Assembly (NCBI GenBank): GCA_033980235.1
Contig: CM067062.1
Span: 1,517,709-1,581,708 of the forward strand
Source: Diadema setosum
Lineage: Eukaryota > Echinodermata > Echinoidea > Diadematoida > Diadematidae
Length of the DNA stretch: 64,000 nucleotides
Reading direction: 5' to 3'
Position 1 is the first letter of the stretch. Each line of letters starts with the position of its first letter. Shown here piece by piece: positions 1 through 11,347 of this stretch. The notes beneath the pieces are model-generated. The model made no database searches and had not been told where the DNA came from. It was given only the letters and a program-made list of their open reading frames with translations. The position numbers and the translations under genes were made by a program.

Positions 1-599
1 TGTCTGATGGTCGAGGTGTTGTATTTGATATAAAGAATAAGATGTCACTCTACTCTCCACAGTGGGAGAAGATTGACGTCACGTTCGAGACGATGAGTCA
101 TGATGAAGGAGGGGTTGGTGGTCTCACTGTGGATAGAGATGATAATATCTACGTGGGTTATTGGAAACCCAAAGAGATCCAAGTATTTACCCCACAGGGT
201 GGTAAGGCAGTCAGGGAAATAATGTGTGATGAGTGCTCACCTTCACAACTATTCTCCTTTAAATACACGGGAAGCATGATACTGACAGACACATCAGCTG
301 CCGTGTGCCTTGATGGTCAGGGGAAGAAGGAGAATGTCTTGAAGAAGGAGGGTATGATTGCCTACCCAGCTGTTTGTCGAGATGACTCGGTCATTGTAGC
401 CTGGGTGAAGTACAAGGAGGGTCTCGTCAGTATCGATCGATACACAAAAGATTTGGAGCACGCGCACAATATCATCACTGACTTCAATATACTAATACCA
501 GAAATAGGTTGGAGCTATCTACAAGAGTTTGAGAGTGGTGAGATAGCTTTCTGCACTCCAGATAGACTTTACATATTTGATTTGAAATGTGAGGTGTGA
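1..599 (+). CDS. TRIM-type RING/B-box protein, copy 1 (C-terminal part only, cut by window edge)
   Basis: The reading frame is open from base 3 to the stop at 597-599, about 198 codons, and corresponds to residues ~419-617 of the complete paralogue at 23665-25518. It enters inside the C-terminal beta-propeller-like domain. Shared landmarks are SLYSPQWEKIDV, the NHL-like repeat GGLTVDRDDNIYVG, then CRDDSVIVAWVK, LVSIDRY and the end LYIFDLKCEV. The RING, B-boxes and coiled coil must lie left of the window. An internal ATG at 42 is not a true start, because homology continues upstream of it. By family, TRIM proteins with a C-terminal propeller are cytosolic E3 ubiquitin ligases; this copy's activity cannot be judged from the tail alone. 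No frameshift or stop is seen in the visible part. Confidence 0.88.
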   Translation, partial: SDGRGVVFDIKNKMSLYSPQWEKIDVTFETMSHDEGGVGGLTVDRDDNIYVGYWKPKEIQVFTPQGGKAVREIMCDECSPSQLFSFKYTGSMILTDTSAAVCLDGQGKKENVLKKEGMIAYPAVCRDDSVIVAWVKYKEGLVSIDRYTKDLEHAHNIITDFNILIPEIGWSYLQEFESGEIAFCTPDRLYIFDLKCEV

Positions 600-2900
600 T
601 AGATGTTGTTCTTCTGCAGTGATATCATGGTAAAAAAAAAATGGATTGTTTAGTGGAATATTCTAAGCGAATGGAATACACAATGGATGCATTTGCAATT
701 AATAATTGGGTGCACATGTGTCACGTCTATTACTATCATGAATATTCTATACTTATAAGGAGCTTATGTGTCGTAATGTTACGATATTCTATGAATGGTT
801 GACCTTTCCAAACGTAAAACCGCGTCTGTAGCAACATTTGTTTTGCCTCGTTAGTTCTCTAAATATTACGTTATTTGGGAGAAATTCTCTTCAACTGAAA
901 TCAATGAAAGTCTCTTGCAGATTATTCACCGTAAGTTCTGTAGAAAGTAGTTGGGGGATCATTATAATGGCGGGTGTACATAACCCCAGTAGCGAAGGCT
1001 TATGGATGATATTACGAATGGGTATCTAAGATTCTGTAAGTTTGGGCCTATACGTGTGTAATTGTCCGTATAATATACAATGTATAAGTCATTAAGAATA
1101 ATTGACAATATCAATAACTATGACCTACGAATCATGGTTTTTGTCAGTGTTAGCGTTTTTAATTTTTAATTTTTTTTTTTGGGAGGGGCATAAAGGTATT
1201 GTGGCTGGAAAACATTGGTTCCTTTGTGTGTGTGTGTGTGTTTCGTAGCATGATGTATACGTTACGATGCTGTGTTGAGATATAAATACGAATATTAACA
1301 CGACACGACTTCGAGAGCCGTTCTCAAGTTTGAACTATGACCTGAGGAATGCACTCTTCCTGGACCAAGCAAGTAACGCGTGCACACTGTACAAATGCCC
1401 AACGTTCCTGCATTACTCTCCCAATCGCTCTGAATCCATTGTCCTCTTGTTCCTCCATAGTCCCTAGCCATTCTAAACATCCATCTAATGTTTGGTGAGT
1501 GTATACTTTGAGTAAAACCATTTATATAAAATACTATGCAACAGCTAGATCTATCTTCATTATATAGAATAAGTTGACGTGTGTTTACATAAAAAGGATG
1601 TAACAGCTGAGATTCACAACCCCCCCCCCCCCCCCCCAACTCAGACTGTCAGCCATACACATTATACTTTTTGTTTTGTTGTGTTTTCCCAGATTTTTAG
1701 AGAAAGCTCTTTTAAGGATGTAATGGGTTTAGGATTTTGACCCCCTATCACGGGGCCGACCCTATTTCAGGATTGGTTGAGAAAGATTTGAAAATCATCC
1801 CATATCAAAAATATTTCTGGAAAAATAGTGAAAATGCTTAGCACCCCATTTCAATATTTTTTTTTTTCGTAATTGAGACCCTAAACTGTATCCTCATTTC
1901 CCTAAAATTCGGGAAAGCGCAATCGGTACAGATGATCACCTGAGTTACCATTGGGGGGAATTTAGGATTTTCAGAATTTCTGATATTTCTGATATTTCTT
2001 TTATCGTAAAGAAGAGAAAAATAGTTTCAATATTAGAAAGTTTAGTCGGCACTAAACAGACAATATAACTTTAAGTCTCATCACATTTTATTCTACTTGA
2101 GTATCACAAGTCTGACCATAATTGAGCAGTAACAAGCAGGTGACAGTATTAGGTTTGGTAGATCGATTCTAATATGGGTAATATGACATGACTGAAATAT
2201 AATGCAGAAGAAAAAAAATCGTTTGATGGATTGTTACTCGAGCCTCAATTATATGAAAACCTAAAATTCATAGAGCCCTTAAAACCTTGATATGATTTTA
2301 GGCCGAAATGTGATATAAAAAACTTTGTATTATTTTCGATGATGGGTTGTGTGACATTACCAAACCGAAAACCTAATAGACAAGAAATGTAAACACCAAT
2401 ATCATCATAATATTTCAAATTTGGTATTCGTATACGTTTCCAGGGAATCTCAAATTCCCTAGTTGCTAGGTTTGCTTTTAATATGCCTTGCGCCGGTTTG
2501 ATCGACAAGAAGATAAAAATGAACATTTCGATTTATTGTTGAATCAGATTATTTTGCTTTGTTTGTATTTATGTCTCAGTGTGCTCAATAATGCTTTGAG
2601 TGAGATTATCATTGAGGTAAAATTTTGTATGATGAGTAGTGTAGCCCGATCTTGAAACCCAGCAGTTCACATCCCACAGGACTTGTTGCTGCTGCTGCTG
2701 CTGTTATTTTTTTTCTTGTGTTTTTGTTGTTGTTGTTGTTATGGCTGTTGTTTTAATTAGCTAGAGATGTGAGTTTGTATAGTTGTTGTGTTCCGCAAAA
2801 AAAGAAAAAAATGCATGTGTGAAGTTTTAGTGAAGTCTATCGAATTCGGATTAATTATCGTAGAGGCAAAGTAAAACACAAACAACAGACAAACAAAATA
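600..2900. other. 3' flank of TRIM copy 1, part of the duplicated unit; no gene
   Basis: No convincing coding sequence. Blocks of this flank recur after the other TRIM copies. One block around 950-1035 contains TACATAACCCC followed by GAATGGGTATC and reappears near 25860-25920, 26320-26890, 48120-48205 and 63450-63530. A second block at ~1290-1350 (ACACGACACGACTTCGAGAGC) resembles ~32375-32425 and ~48465-48500. A third at ~1735-1810 (CCTATTTCAGGATTG) resembles 63945-63990. A fourth at ~2105-2300 (AAGTCTGACCATAATTGAGC) resembles 33620-33830. A poly(C) run of about 18 lies at 1620-1637 and a short CTG/TTG run at 2688-2745. The flank is best read as 3' UTR plus downstream DNA carried along by segmental duplication. 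Confidence 0.6.
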
Positions 2901-3212
2901 AATGTGTGCTGCATGTTTCCTTTTCCCTGTTCAACCAATCCCAACCTCCTCGTTCAACATGTCCCCTCCCCTTTCTCTCTCTCTCATCTTCATTTTCAAT
3001 TTCATCCACAATTCCATCTGATGATATTTCTTGCAGTCCGTTTTATGCGTAATGAAATCATTCCCATTTTGTTTAAAGTTTGGAGCAAAACAGTGGTGTA
3101 AGCCTACGTATACTGAAGTTACTGGTTGTAACGGAGGAGGTTGAGGTGATGCATTTCTGATATTGTGGTGAACCAAATCGAGTGAACCAGAGGCAGTGTG
3201 ATCATTATAACC

Positions 3213-3251
<39 letters not shown>

Positions 3252-3324
3252 GCACACACGCACACACGCAAACATGCACACACACTCACACACACACACA
3301 CACACGGACGCACACACACACACA
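3213..3324. repeat. (CA)n microsatellite
   Basis: About 110 bases of near-perfect CA dinucleotides with CG and TG interruptions. It produces long but meaningless open frames (His-Thr and Cys-Val) on both strands. Confidence 0.95.
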
Positions 3325-3814
3325 ATTTAAATCAAGTTATATGCATTGATATTTATTTGTACCATAGCATCAAAGTACAAGTGTATGTTTGAGTAGTGTA
3401 TACCTTTTAGAATGTTTTGTTATATTTCCAAACTACAAACAATGATTTTTTTTTTCTTTATGCCATTTGCAGCATATTATTAGTTATTTCTAGTATGAGG
3501 CTCCGTTCAATTTCATAATTGTCATCCTATAACATTCCTGTGCAGCACACTTTACATGATGGTAAAATTATTACTCTATTATAGTTAAGACAAAAGAAAG
3601 ACTATACTGTAGTAGTGCTTCCATTGAGAATAAACAGTAACATGATTTAGATTTTACAGTGTATCTATAATGGTGGTGTTAATTGTTTTTGTATAACTGA
3701 AATTCAGTGTCTCGCTATAAATTCTCTCTAACTATAACACTGATAACAGAAATGTGCTGATTATCCACCTACGGCAATATACAACCAAAAAGATTTTGTA
3801 GTCTTCATCTTGCC

Positions 3815-3855
<41 letters not shown>
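3815..3855. repeat. poly(C) followed by (CT)n
   Basis: A C10-11 run is followed directly by about 15 CT units. The duplicated module at 54402-54432 and 54968-55040 carries equivalent but differently sized C and CT tracts, so the tract length has changed since duplication. Confidence 0.9.
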
Positions 3856-3857
<2 letters not shown>

Positions 3858-6015
3858 CTCTCTGGAAGAATTGAATCAGTTTAGAGTTCATATCAGCATT
3901 TCACCCAGTGTTAATTTCATGTTTACCCAAATCACTTGTAATACTGGTTTGTTCTTATTACTCTTTGGTTCTTCTACGTTTATAATTTTGTGTTTATTGT
4001 TGTTGTATTAAATTGCTTGCAATCATTCAACAATTTTCTACCTCCTTGTGTATGTTTTTATTTGTTGTGGCATGAGCTTACTGATATTAGATCATCAATA
4101 TTTGAGAAGAAGTTTGTTTTCATGCCTGGGTGTGTTTGTATATGTGTGTGTTTGTGTGTGTGTGTGTGTGATGTGTCTTCGTTGATGACAAAAATTCCAG
4201 CAATCCCCAACGTTGCTCATGAAATTCTATTGGGCAGGCTCTAATAGGTAGCATTGACAATAAATGTCAATCAGCCTTAATATCGGATACGCTTAAAATA
4301 AATGATATTGGGAAAGGTTCCTTTAGATTTTTGATGCCATATTCATGCACATCCTACGGAGTGTGATCACTATAGAAGAAGAATATTATTCATCATGTTG
4401 ATTGATACTCAGAATCATCACAATATCATTACTTCCCTTCTAAATAGTAACCTATCATCATACCGACTACCTCGCTGGTGGTACAGTACTAGACAACCAC
4501 TGTATGACTACTGCTAATTGCCATGTTATTCTTATCATCATATAAACCTACCCGGCAATCCAACTCAATTCATTTGCTTTTAACAATAGGACTATTTCTG
4601 TTAAACCTATATTTTCTTTTACTGACCCAAAATGTTGGTATTCACTCGACAGTAGTATGAAAAGAAAAGTTTTAGGTTTAAACACATTCACATTCAAACT
4701 GAAGAAGTTGCTCACAAATTCTTATATAGCGGAACGAGTTACATTTTAGTTAGCCTTAACTTTCTTTTTTCTTTTTTATTCGTCACACCCATTCTTAATC
4801 TATGTTTTGTATACTTTTTATCTCGGTGTTCAATCATACCCTGTGCCTCACGTGTAGTGGTATAGACCCTTCAACTTCTCTTTCTTCTCACCTTTTCCCT
4901 CTCTTTTCCTGTTTTCGTGTCTCTTCCTGTTTCTCCTTCAAGTAATTCTTCTTTTCTTTTTTTCTACTTTTCTTTCACTCTATTTGTTTTGTTTTTTTTT
5001 TTCCCCTCTCTCTTTCTCTTTAACAGGAGAGCTTCCTTGGGTTTGTCTGTCTGCCTGTTTGATCATTTGTATAAAGTATGTACATGTGCGTGTACGTGTT
5101 TTTTGATGTATTTTGTTTTTAATCCAAGCACCTTTATTCTTTGCTTCCTTGGTGGTATTAACTTTGTTCAATATTAAGTTCTATTGTCCACGAGGAGACT
5201 GCAAAGTACAAGCTTGGTTTTTCAGCACGTCTCCTCCATTTCATGCAACTTTGATTCTAATCCAATATCATCTGAAAGTGATGTGTGTAGTACTGCTGCT
5301 ATCATGAATTTCTCCAATAGTCGTTCGTGTAGGGTTAATCAGGTCTGCAGAATTTATACAAACGTAATGACTGTGACTTTATTTCATTCTCTCTGAATGA
5401 CACGAATGATGTCGGTAATCCATTCTGAGTGTCTCTACTTCTCTTGGCTCATCTTGACTTCAAGCAAAATGAAAGGAGAGAGGAGAGGAGAGAGAGAGGA
5501 GGAGGAGAGGATGAGAGAGAGGAAAAGAGGGGAGGCTTGGATGGAAGAGAATGATGGAAAAGACAAGAAGTCAGTCAAAGTATGATGTTAGTGTAATGAA
5601 CAATAGGTGGCGCTCTTTCTCATGACAGCTCAGCCACTTGAACATGCCGTATGACAGTATGAGTCACTGATGCATACTTGCATAACGATGTCATGGAAAT
5701 CTAATTTAATGCTTTACTCACATTACGGTCAGAGCATTCCACAAACTTGAATCAAGTATATGTAGGTTCACCTATTCGTTACAAATGGTGTAGCATAATA
5801 TAAATGCGTTCTTCCGAATCGTATTTTGCAATGACCATTAACAATTATATTGGAATAATGCACATATCGTTTGACAGTACAATGCACGAGGACTCTTTAT
5901 AACTATGATTGAAGCAAAAATAACGGCATTAATCTTAGCAGAGAATATCTCTTTAAGTATAGGTTGTGTGAATTGGCTAAATGAACCCTATAGTATATTT
6001 AAAGATAATAAAAAG

Positions 6016-7015
6016 TTTTGGTACCTCAAAAGTTTCCCTGAATTTCCGTGTTTCAGGTTAAAGTATCTATCATATAACTAACACTGTGAGACTTACTCGC
6101 CCCAAAGTGCTCTCATTTCTTAGTAATCATGCAATTAACTGCGACCAGCAGCCCCATACGCATAGCGACCAGCAGCCCCATACGCATAGCGTAATGGGGC
6201 TTCGTATTTTAGCATCCAGGATCATGACAGATTTAGTATCACGGGCAAATATCAACTTAAAATCCACAAAATTCTTCAATTTGAAGACTTACCAGTAAAG
6301 TCGAAATCTTAAAAACAGGCTTCGGGCAACGTTTGGTTCTGCCAATAGTCCCTTTCTGTTCGAATTGATGACTGAATGTGACTCTGTCGAGAGGACCTTG
6401 GGAGAGCTACATACACTGATTACTACGGCCAGCGCATACGCACGCATCACATGCGAACAAATTTCAAAGCCATGAACGGATAAGATGTTTGTGTGCGCAT
6501 GCGCTGGCCGTCAATTAGTGTAGCTCTCCCAAGGTCCTCTCGACCGAGTCACATTCAGTCATCAATTCGAACAGAAAGGGATTATTGGCAAAACCAAACG
6601 TTGCCCAAAGCCTGTTTTCAATACTTCAACTTAACTGGTAAGTCTTTAAATTGAAGAAATTTTAGGATTTTAAGTTGATATTTACCCGCGATACTAAATC
6701 TGTCATGATCCTGTAAGCTACAATGCGAAGCCCCATTTAGCTATGCGTATGGGGCTGCTGGTCGCAGTTAGCTACACAGTATGCGTATGGGGCTGCACGC
6801 TGCTGGTCGCAGTGATATTCGCACAATACGCGTACTACCTCGCCGCCGCCGTACGGCGGCGGCTCTGGTACGAAACCATTATTGCATGATTACTAAGATA
6901 TGAGAGCACTTTGGGGCGAGTAAGTCTCACAGTGTTAGTTATATGAAAGGTACTTTAACCTGAAACACAAACTAAGACAAGGAAATTCAGGGAAACTTTT
7001 GAGGTAATACCAAAA
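6016..7015. mobile_element. Large palindromic (fold-back) element, copy A
   Basis: A near-complete 1.0 kb inverted repeat. The left arm begins TTTTGGTACCTCAAAAG and the right arm ends with the complement, CTTTTGAGGTAATACCAAAA. Inner landmarks pair throughout: ACACTGTGAGACTTACTCG (6083) with CGAGTAAGTCTCACAGTGT (6918), CAGGATCATGACAGATTTAG with CTAAATCTGTCATGATCCTG, and GAGGACCTTGGGAGAGCT with its complement. The centre is near 6440-6490, around GGCCAGCGCATACGCAC / GTGCGCATGCGCTGGCC. Short GC-rich modules containing GCAGCCCCATACGCAT are iterated in both arms. No ORF resembles a transposase, so it looks non-autonomous. A related copy lies at 27753-28376. No clear target-site duplication was found. 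Confidence 0.85.
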
Positions 7016-7602
7016 ATTTATATTATTTTTAACGGCTCTTTGACGATTATATGCTCTAAATGTATTAAAGTTTTGTGAAACATAACATCTACTTTTTTTC
7101 TTTAAAAAAAAAAAAGGTAAATAAAATCGCTTTGGGGTAGTGGGCCAGTCAATAGTTCATACACTCCTGAAAATATCAAATTTATTATACTCATAATACT
7201 TGTCATGCTCGTATACATTACTCAAAGAAGCGGGCAGAAATCTTTGGTGCACATCATTAAAAGTTTTATTGATTTATTAAGAAGAATGTGGATGAGGGTT
7301 TGCTAGTGTGTCTCCTTTCGATGCCATTCGATTCCGAGACTGCACATTTCAAATCACCAGTCTGTGGAATGTAGGGAGAGAAAATTACATTCAGTGAGTA
7401 TTTTCTACCCTTCAGTTATTTAGCCCTTCCTAAATCAGTCGATTTATTTTGTTGTTGTTGTTGTTATTTTAAAGATCGAAAGAAGAGAGAGAGAGAGAAA
7501 TGGGGCCCTATACAAATAATTTGCCCCAGACAGCACTTATACCATAAAACAAACATTATAGATCTTAAAGAGATATAAACAAGAATATTAAATGCATACC
7601 AA

Positions 7603-7671
7603 GTCTCCTCGAGGGAGCTCATATCGTCTCCATAAAGGAGCTCATTACGTCTCCACGAGGGAGCTCATATG
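7603..7671. repeat. Three tandem copies of a 23-bp repeat
   Basis: Units start at 7603, 7626 and 7649. Each begins GTCTCC and contains GGAGCTCAT, with a few substitutions between units. Confidence 0.85.
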
Positions 7672-7955
7672 ATATTGATGAATACCTCATATTATTCTTC
7701 AGACAAACTCAAATAACTACACAATACACGCGCGCGTGTACCGCACACTAACTCATCCACGTGCACACACTCAACCACATACACACACCTTCAACCACGC
7801 ACAGACACATCCATATCATGGTTCAACCCAAAATAATGTACAGTATTTAAATAGAGCACACACACAATGATATGTTTTTTTACAAAATAGATAAAATTAC
7901 TATAACTGTATCATTGTTTCGAAAGAAAGAAAGAAGAAAAAAATATATATATATA

Positions 7956-8053
7956 CAGTGTTTATATCAAGGAGCTCTAAGGCGTTGATACAGAAAAATA
8001 TTTGCAGTGTTTATATCAAGGAGCTCTAAGGCGTTGACACAGAAACACATTTG
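7956..8053. repeat. 49-bp direct tandem duplication
   Basis: Two adjacent 49-bp units (7956-8004 and 8005-8053) share AGTGTTTATATCAAGGAGCT and the following CTAAGGCGTTGA. They differ at only a few positions near the 3' end of the unit. Confidence 0.9.
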
Positions 8054-8310
8054 CAGCAAACAACGGAGAAATATGATACAGATATAATCCTGGAATCAAA
8101 GACGTGTGAGTATACCTGCGGGCTTCAAGCCCCCAAAAATAAAAAAGTACAATTTAGTGCCAGAAAGTGGGAGTCATAATAATCTTCAAAATAAATTCAA
8201 ACCACAGATTTAAAGTATTAATTAGGTGCAGGCGACTCATACGAAAGGGGATTAACAAACATTTTAAGTTGTTCTCAAAACAAAAATGATGAACGGTTTA
8301 TCATTTATAA

Positions 8311-9070
8311 AATTACACTATAGGTATATGAACGAAAGGATCCCCTGTTCTTGCTAGGGAAACGCACGCAAGGAACGTAAGACAATATACATGTATATAT
8401 TTTATATAATAGAGACCCATTGAGGGAGATGCCGGGATCTGCAGCAGCGAGTGACTCCCCAAACCCGCTTGCTGCAGATTCCGGCACCTATAGGCGAGGT
8501 GGACGGTGGAGGCCTCGACGTGACGGCTGACCAAGGTCGGCTTGTTGTCGGAGGGGAACCGGAGAGCGATGTCCGCTGCGAATGTCGTGAAGGTCTATTA
8601 CGCTGAGGATAGGGGAAATTGAAAGTCCTTCCCCTGTGTACTGGGAAGGGGAAAACGAGACTAAATAAAACATAAGTGAGATTTATCACAATCAAGCATG
8701 AAAAAAAAAAAAAAACCAAAACCAAAACAAAACAAAACAAAACAAAACAAAACAAAACAAAAACAAAACAAACAAACACAAAAACCCACATATCATTGAT
8801 AAGCAGATATATGCCAACATGACGTGTGTATAGGCAACTCGCAATTATTTATGAAGATGTATGATACATGTACATACCTCTTCAAATGCATTCCACAGCA
8901 ACGTGGGAGACATTATTAATAAACAAGTAATTGATAATACCAATAATGCATAATAACATATAATACGACGACTCACAAAATGTCTTGAAATCTACGTTTG
9001 CAAAATGATAAAGTACATGTACATTCTGCAAGACTTTGCAAAGTCCATGCTACAGCAAAGTTATGCAATC
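8311..9070. other. Region downstream of the LINE ORF2, with a long A-rich/AAAAC repeat
   Basis: No gene. It contains a GC-richer block (8420-8660) and then A15 followed by about ten AAAAC-type units (8701-8771). In the minus-strand direction it follows the LINE ORF2 stop at 9071 and may be its 3' UTR. The real 3' end could not be fixed because no target-site duplication was recognised. Confidence 0.4.
8701..8778. repeat. poly(A) / (AAAAC)n simple repeat
   Basis: A run of about 15 A followed by iterated CAAAA/ACAAA units. It generates Phe/Val-rich spurious ORFs on the minus strand. Confidence 0.92.
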
Positions 9071-11347
9071 TTAAATACTGTGATATTTGTTGGTTTCCTT
9101 GACATAGGCAATAACTGCGTCCAGAGCTTTGTGATTTGCGAGTAAATCAGAGATGTTTAGTGATTGCTTATGGATAGCACGCATGAGATTTGTACGTTGA
9201 TTTGTGTGTTGTTTGCAGTGTAATAGATAATGTTCCACGGTTTCCAGTGCATTGCATATTGAGCAAAGACCAGTGGGATGCTTACGGATAATATGATAAA
9301 AAGTTGCTAATCTGGCTCTGCCCATGCGGAGTCGGTGAGTTATTATTTCATCACGTCTATTCAGACTTTCAAAGGTGAAGGTGTTTGAGGCACAGGGTTG
9401 GATGTTGAAAAGATGGCGTCCTTTCTTAGACGAGCGCCATAACGCGTTCCAAGCGTCAAGACACCTATGTTTAATTACATGTCGTATATCATCAACACTT
9501 AGAGGAACACTGATTGTAATATTCTTACGTAAACTTTGTTTGGCAAGGTAATCGGCTTTTTCGTTGCCCGCTAGACCACAGTGAGCTGGTACCCATGATA
9601 AAGTGATGTCACACCCATTCATTACAAGATTTGAGCATTTAAGAAGGACTTCATTGGGAAGGTCAAGGATATTTGAGGTGTGGTTATTCAAAAGTGTCAA
9701 GGCACTGAGAGAATCTGAGAAAATAACAGCTCTGAGAGGGGGAGAGGATTCCAGCCATGATAGGGCAAGAAGAATTGCTACCAGTTCTGTACGACAAATT
9801 GAGATGGGTGAAACCCTTTCACTTATTTCATGACGATAGTGAGGTACGTAAATTCCAATGCCAGAACAGTTAGTGGAGGGATCATGGGAACCGTCAGTGT
9901 AAATTGTCAGGTGGTTTGAATATGTGGTCTTTATGGTTTGAAGAGCAGTTTGATGTTGCGCTGAAGGGAGGGCGGTCTTGGGACATGAGCTGTGAAGAGA
10001 GAAGTCAATATTGGGATGTTCAATGGACCAAGGGGGACTGGGATAAACATGCATTGGTTGCAGCTTTAGGAAAGTGTCCGTAAGCGGCTTTACTCGGAGA
10101 GCGAAAGGAAGTTTGTTTTGTGGCCATTTATTCGAAGAGTATTGCCAGCAGTTGACAATGGCTTTTCGGACGGGGTGAAGTGGGGACAGTGTGTATATGT
10201 AGGCGCAGTAATTGAAGGCGGCCCTTTCACGGCGTATATGGAGTGGTGGTTCGTTACCTTCTACTTGAAGGGCATGCAGGGCGGTGGATGGTAGCGCGCC
10301 GGTGCATATTCGAAGGGCATGGCCCTGTACTGTATCTAGTTTGCTTGAAAGGAGCGGGGATAAAGAACCATAGATTTCACAGGCGTAGTCGAGATGAGGG
10401 CGGACTAGAGACCGGTAGAGTAAGAGAAGGATTTGTGTATCGGCGCCCCAGTTTGAACCGGTTAGCGAACGGAGGAGGTTTAACCGTTTGTTGCATTTCA
10501 TTAAGATGTCTTGAACATGAGGGGACCATGACAAGGAGTAATCAAGGGTAACCCCTAGGTATTTATGAGAAGGGACGACTTCAAGCGGAGCGTTCTGGAG
10601 ACGAATGCAGAAACCTGTGGGAGAAACTGGGCGAGAGTGAAATATAACCACTTTAGACTTATTAGTAGACAGAGAGAGTCCATACTGTGTCATCCAATCA
10701 GAGATGCTATTCACATCGGACTGGAGTTTTGTATTGACGTGACGAAGACTGGTAGAAGAATGCCATAAAGCGGTGTCGTCAGCATACATAGACACGTTTG
10801 ATGCACAATAATGTATAATTTCATCAATAAACAAATTGAATAATAGAGGACTAATGACGCTACCTTGCGGGAGGCCAGTTTGGCATGTACGAATGTCTGA
10901 AAGTGTGGAGTTTATTTGCACCTGAAAAGTTCGTGAGTCCAGAAAACTTTGTACCCAGCTTAGAAATCGGCCTCGAAGTCCCACTGAGTATAGTCTGGAA
11001 AGCAGTACCTGATGATTAATAGAGTCGAAGGCTTGACAAATGTCAAGAAAGATAGCGACCGTGTATCCTTTACTGAATAGGGATTTCCTTACTTCGGATT
11101 CTAAGCAAAGAAGATTATTGAGAATTCTACGATGTCGGAGGAAAGCTGACTGATGGGAAGAAATTAAATCATATTTATCAATAATGTACGAGAGTCTACG
11201 GACAATCATACGTTCCATGAGTTTACATACAATAGGTGTGAGAGAAATTGGGCGGTAGGAGCTGATGGAGTGTTTGTCCTTGCCAGGCTTTAGTATGGGC
11301 TTGATAATGGAGTGTTCCATTGGGGCGGGATCACAGACGTTTCCCAA
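9071..11347 (-). pseudogene. LINE ORF2, reverse transcriptase and RNase H part
   Basis: A 758-codon open frame with no start of its own; it continues ORF2 after a frameshift. The RT core shows LDICQAFDSINHQ (Asp102), LPQGSVISPLLFNLFIDE (~159-176) and the catalytic YADD at 188-191. RNase H follows: YTDGS (Asp485), ICRTELVAILLAL (Glu521), FSDSLSAL (Asp545), and WVPAHCGLAGNEKADYLA (His589, Asp599). All expected acidic residues are present. A C-terminal finger has Cys695, Cys698, His706 and Cys711. The product would copy element RNA into DNA at the target site and degrade the RNA strand. The first ~10 residues before the IIKPILKPGK block are likely out-of-frame read-through, with the true frame junction near 11310-11330. 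No internal stop occurs in this section, so the inactivation is fairly recent or limited to upstream lesions. Confidence 0.9.

Larger units (their letters stand above)
2900..5700. other. Duplicated non-coding module (paralogue at 54430-56110)
   Basis: No gene is supported. The region matches 54430-56110 in the same order and orientation over several blocks. These include TTTGGAGCAAAACAGTGG (~3080 and ~54530), the unit around GTAACGGAGGAGG..GATGCATTTCTGATATTG (~3128 and ~54572), GAATTGAATCAGTTT (~3870 and ~55050), and TGTTGATTGATACTCAGAA (~4397 and ~55575). A last block around GGCGCTCTTT is at ~5608 and ~56028. Shorter pieces also occur near 33900 and 50640-50740. Intervening differences are mostly CA, CT and GA microsatellites. 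The module is the distal part of the segment that was duplicated together with the TRIM genes. Confidence 0.65.
7016..8310. other. Non-coding stretch with short tandem repeats; no gene seen
   Basis: No ORF of note. It holds a GTT run (7449-7466), a purine-rich stretch, three 23-bp repeats (7603-7671), a CA-rich patch (7725-7800) and a 49-bp direct duplication (7956-8053). On the minus strand this lies downstream of the LINE at ~9-16.8 kb, so part of it may be that element's 3' region. The GTT run would read as an AAC-type tail on the minus strand. This is a possibility only. Confidence 0.4.

Noticed and set aside
1295..1639. 114-codon minus-strand ORF beginning with poly-Gly
   Set aside because: Starts in a poly(C) run and lies in the TRIM 3' flank; the homologous flanks of other copies do not keep the frame.
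2931..3392. Overlapping ORFs of up to 130 codons on both strands
   Set aside because: They read through the CA microsatellite and encode His-Thr or Cys-Val repeats; no conserved protein.
7603..7671. CRISPR-like short regular repeats
   Set aside because: The three 23-bp units are directly adjacent without spacers, and the genome is eukaryotic.
8402..8791. 129-codon minus-strand ORF with Phe/Val-rich start
   Set aside because: The N-terminal part is the translated AAAAC repeat; the rest has no recognisable domain.
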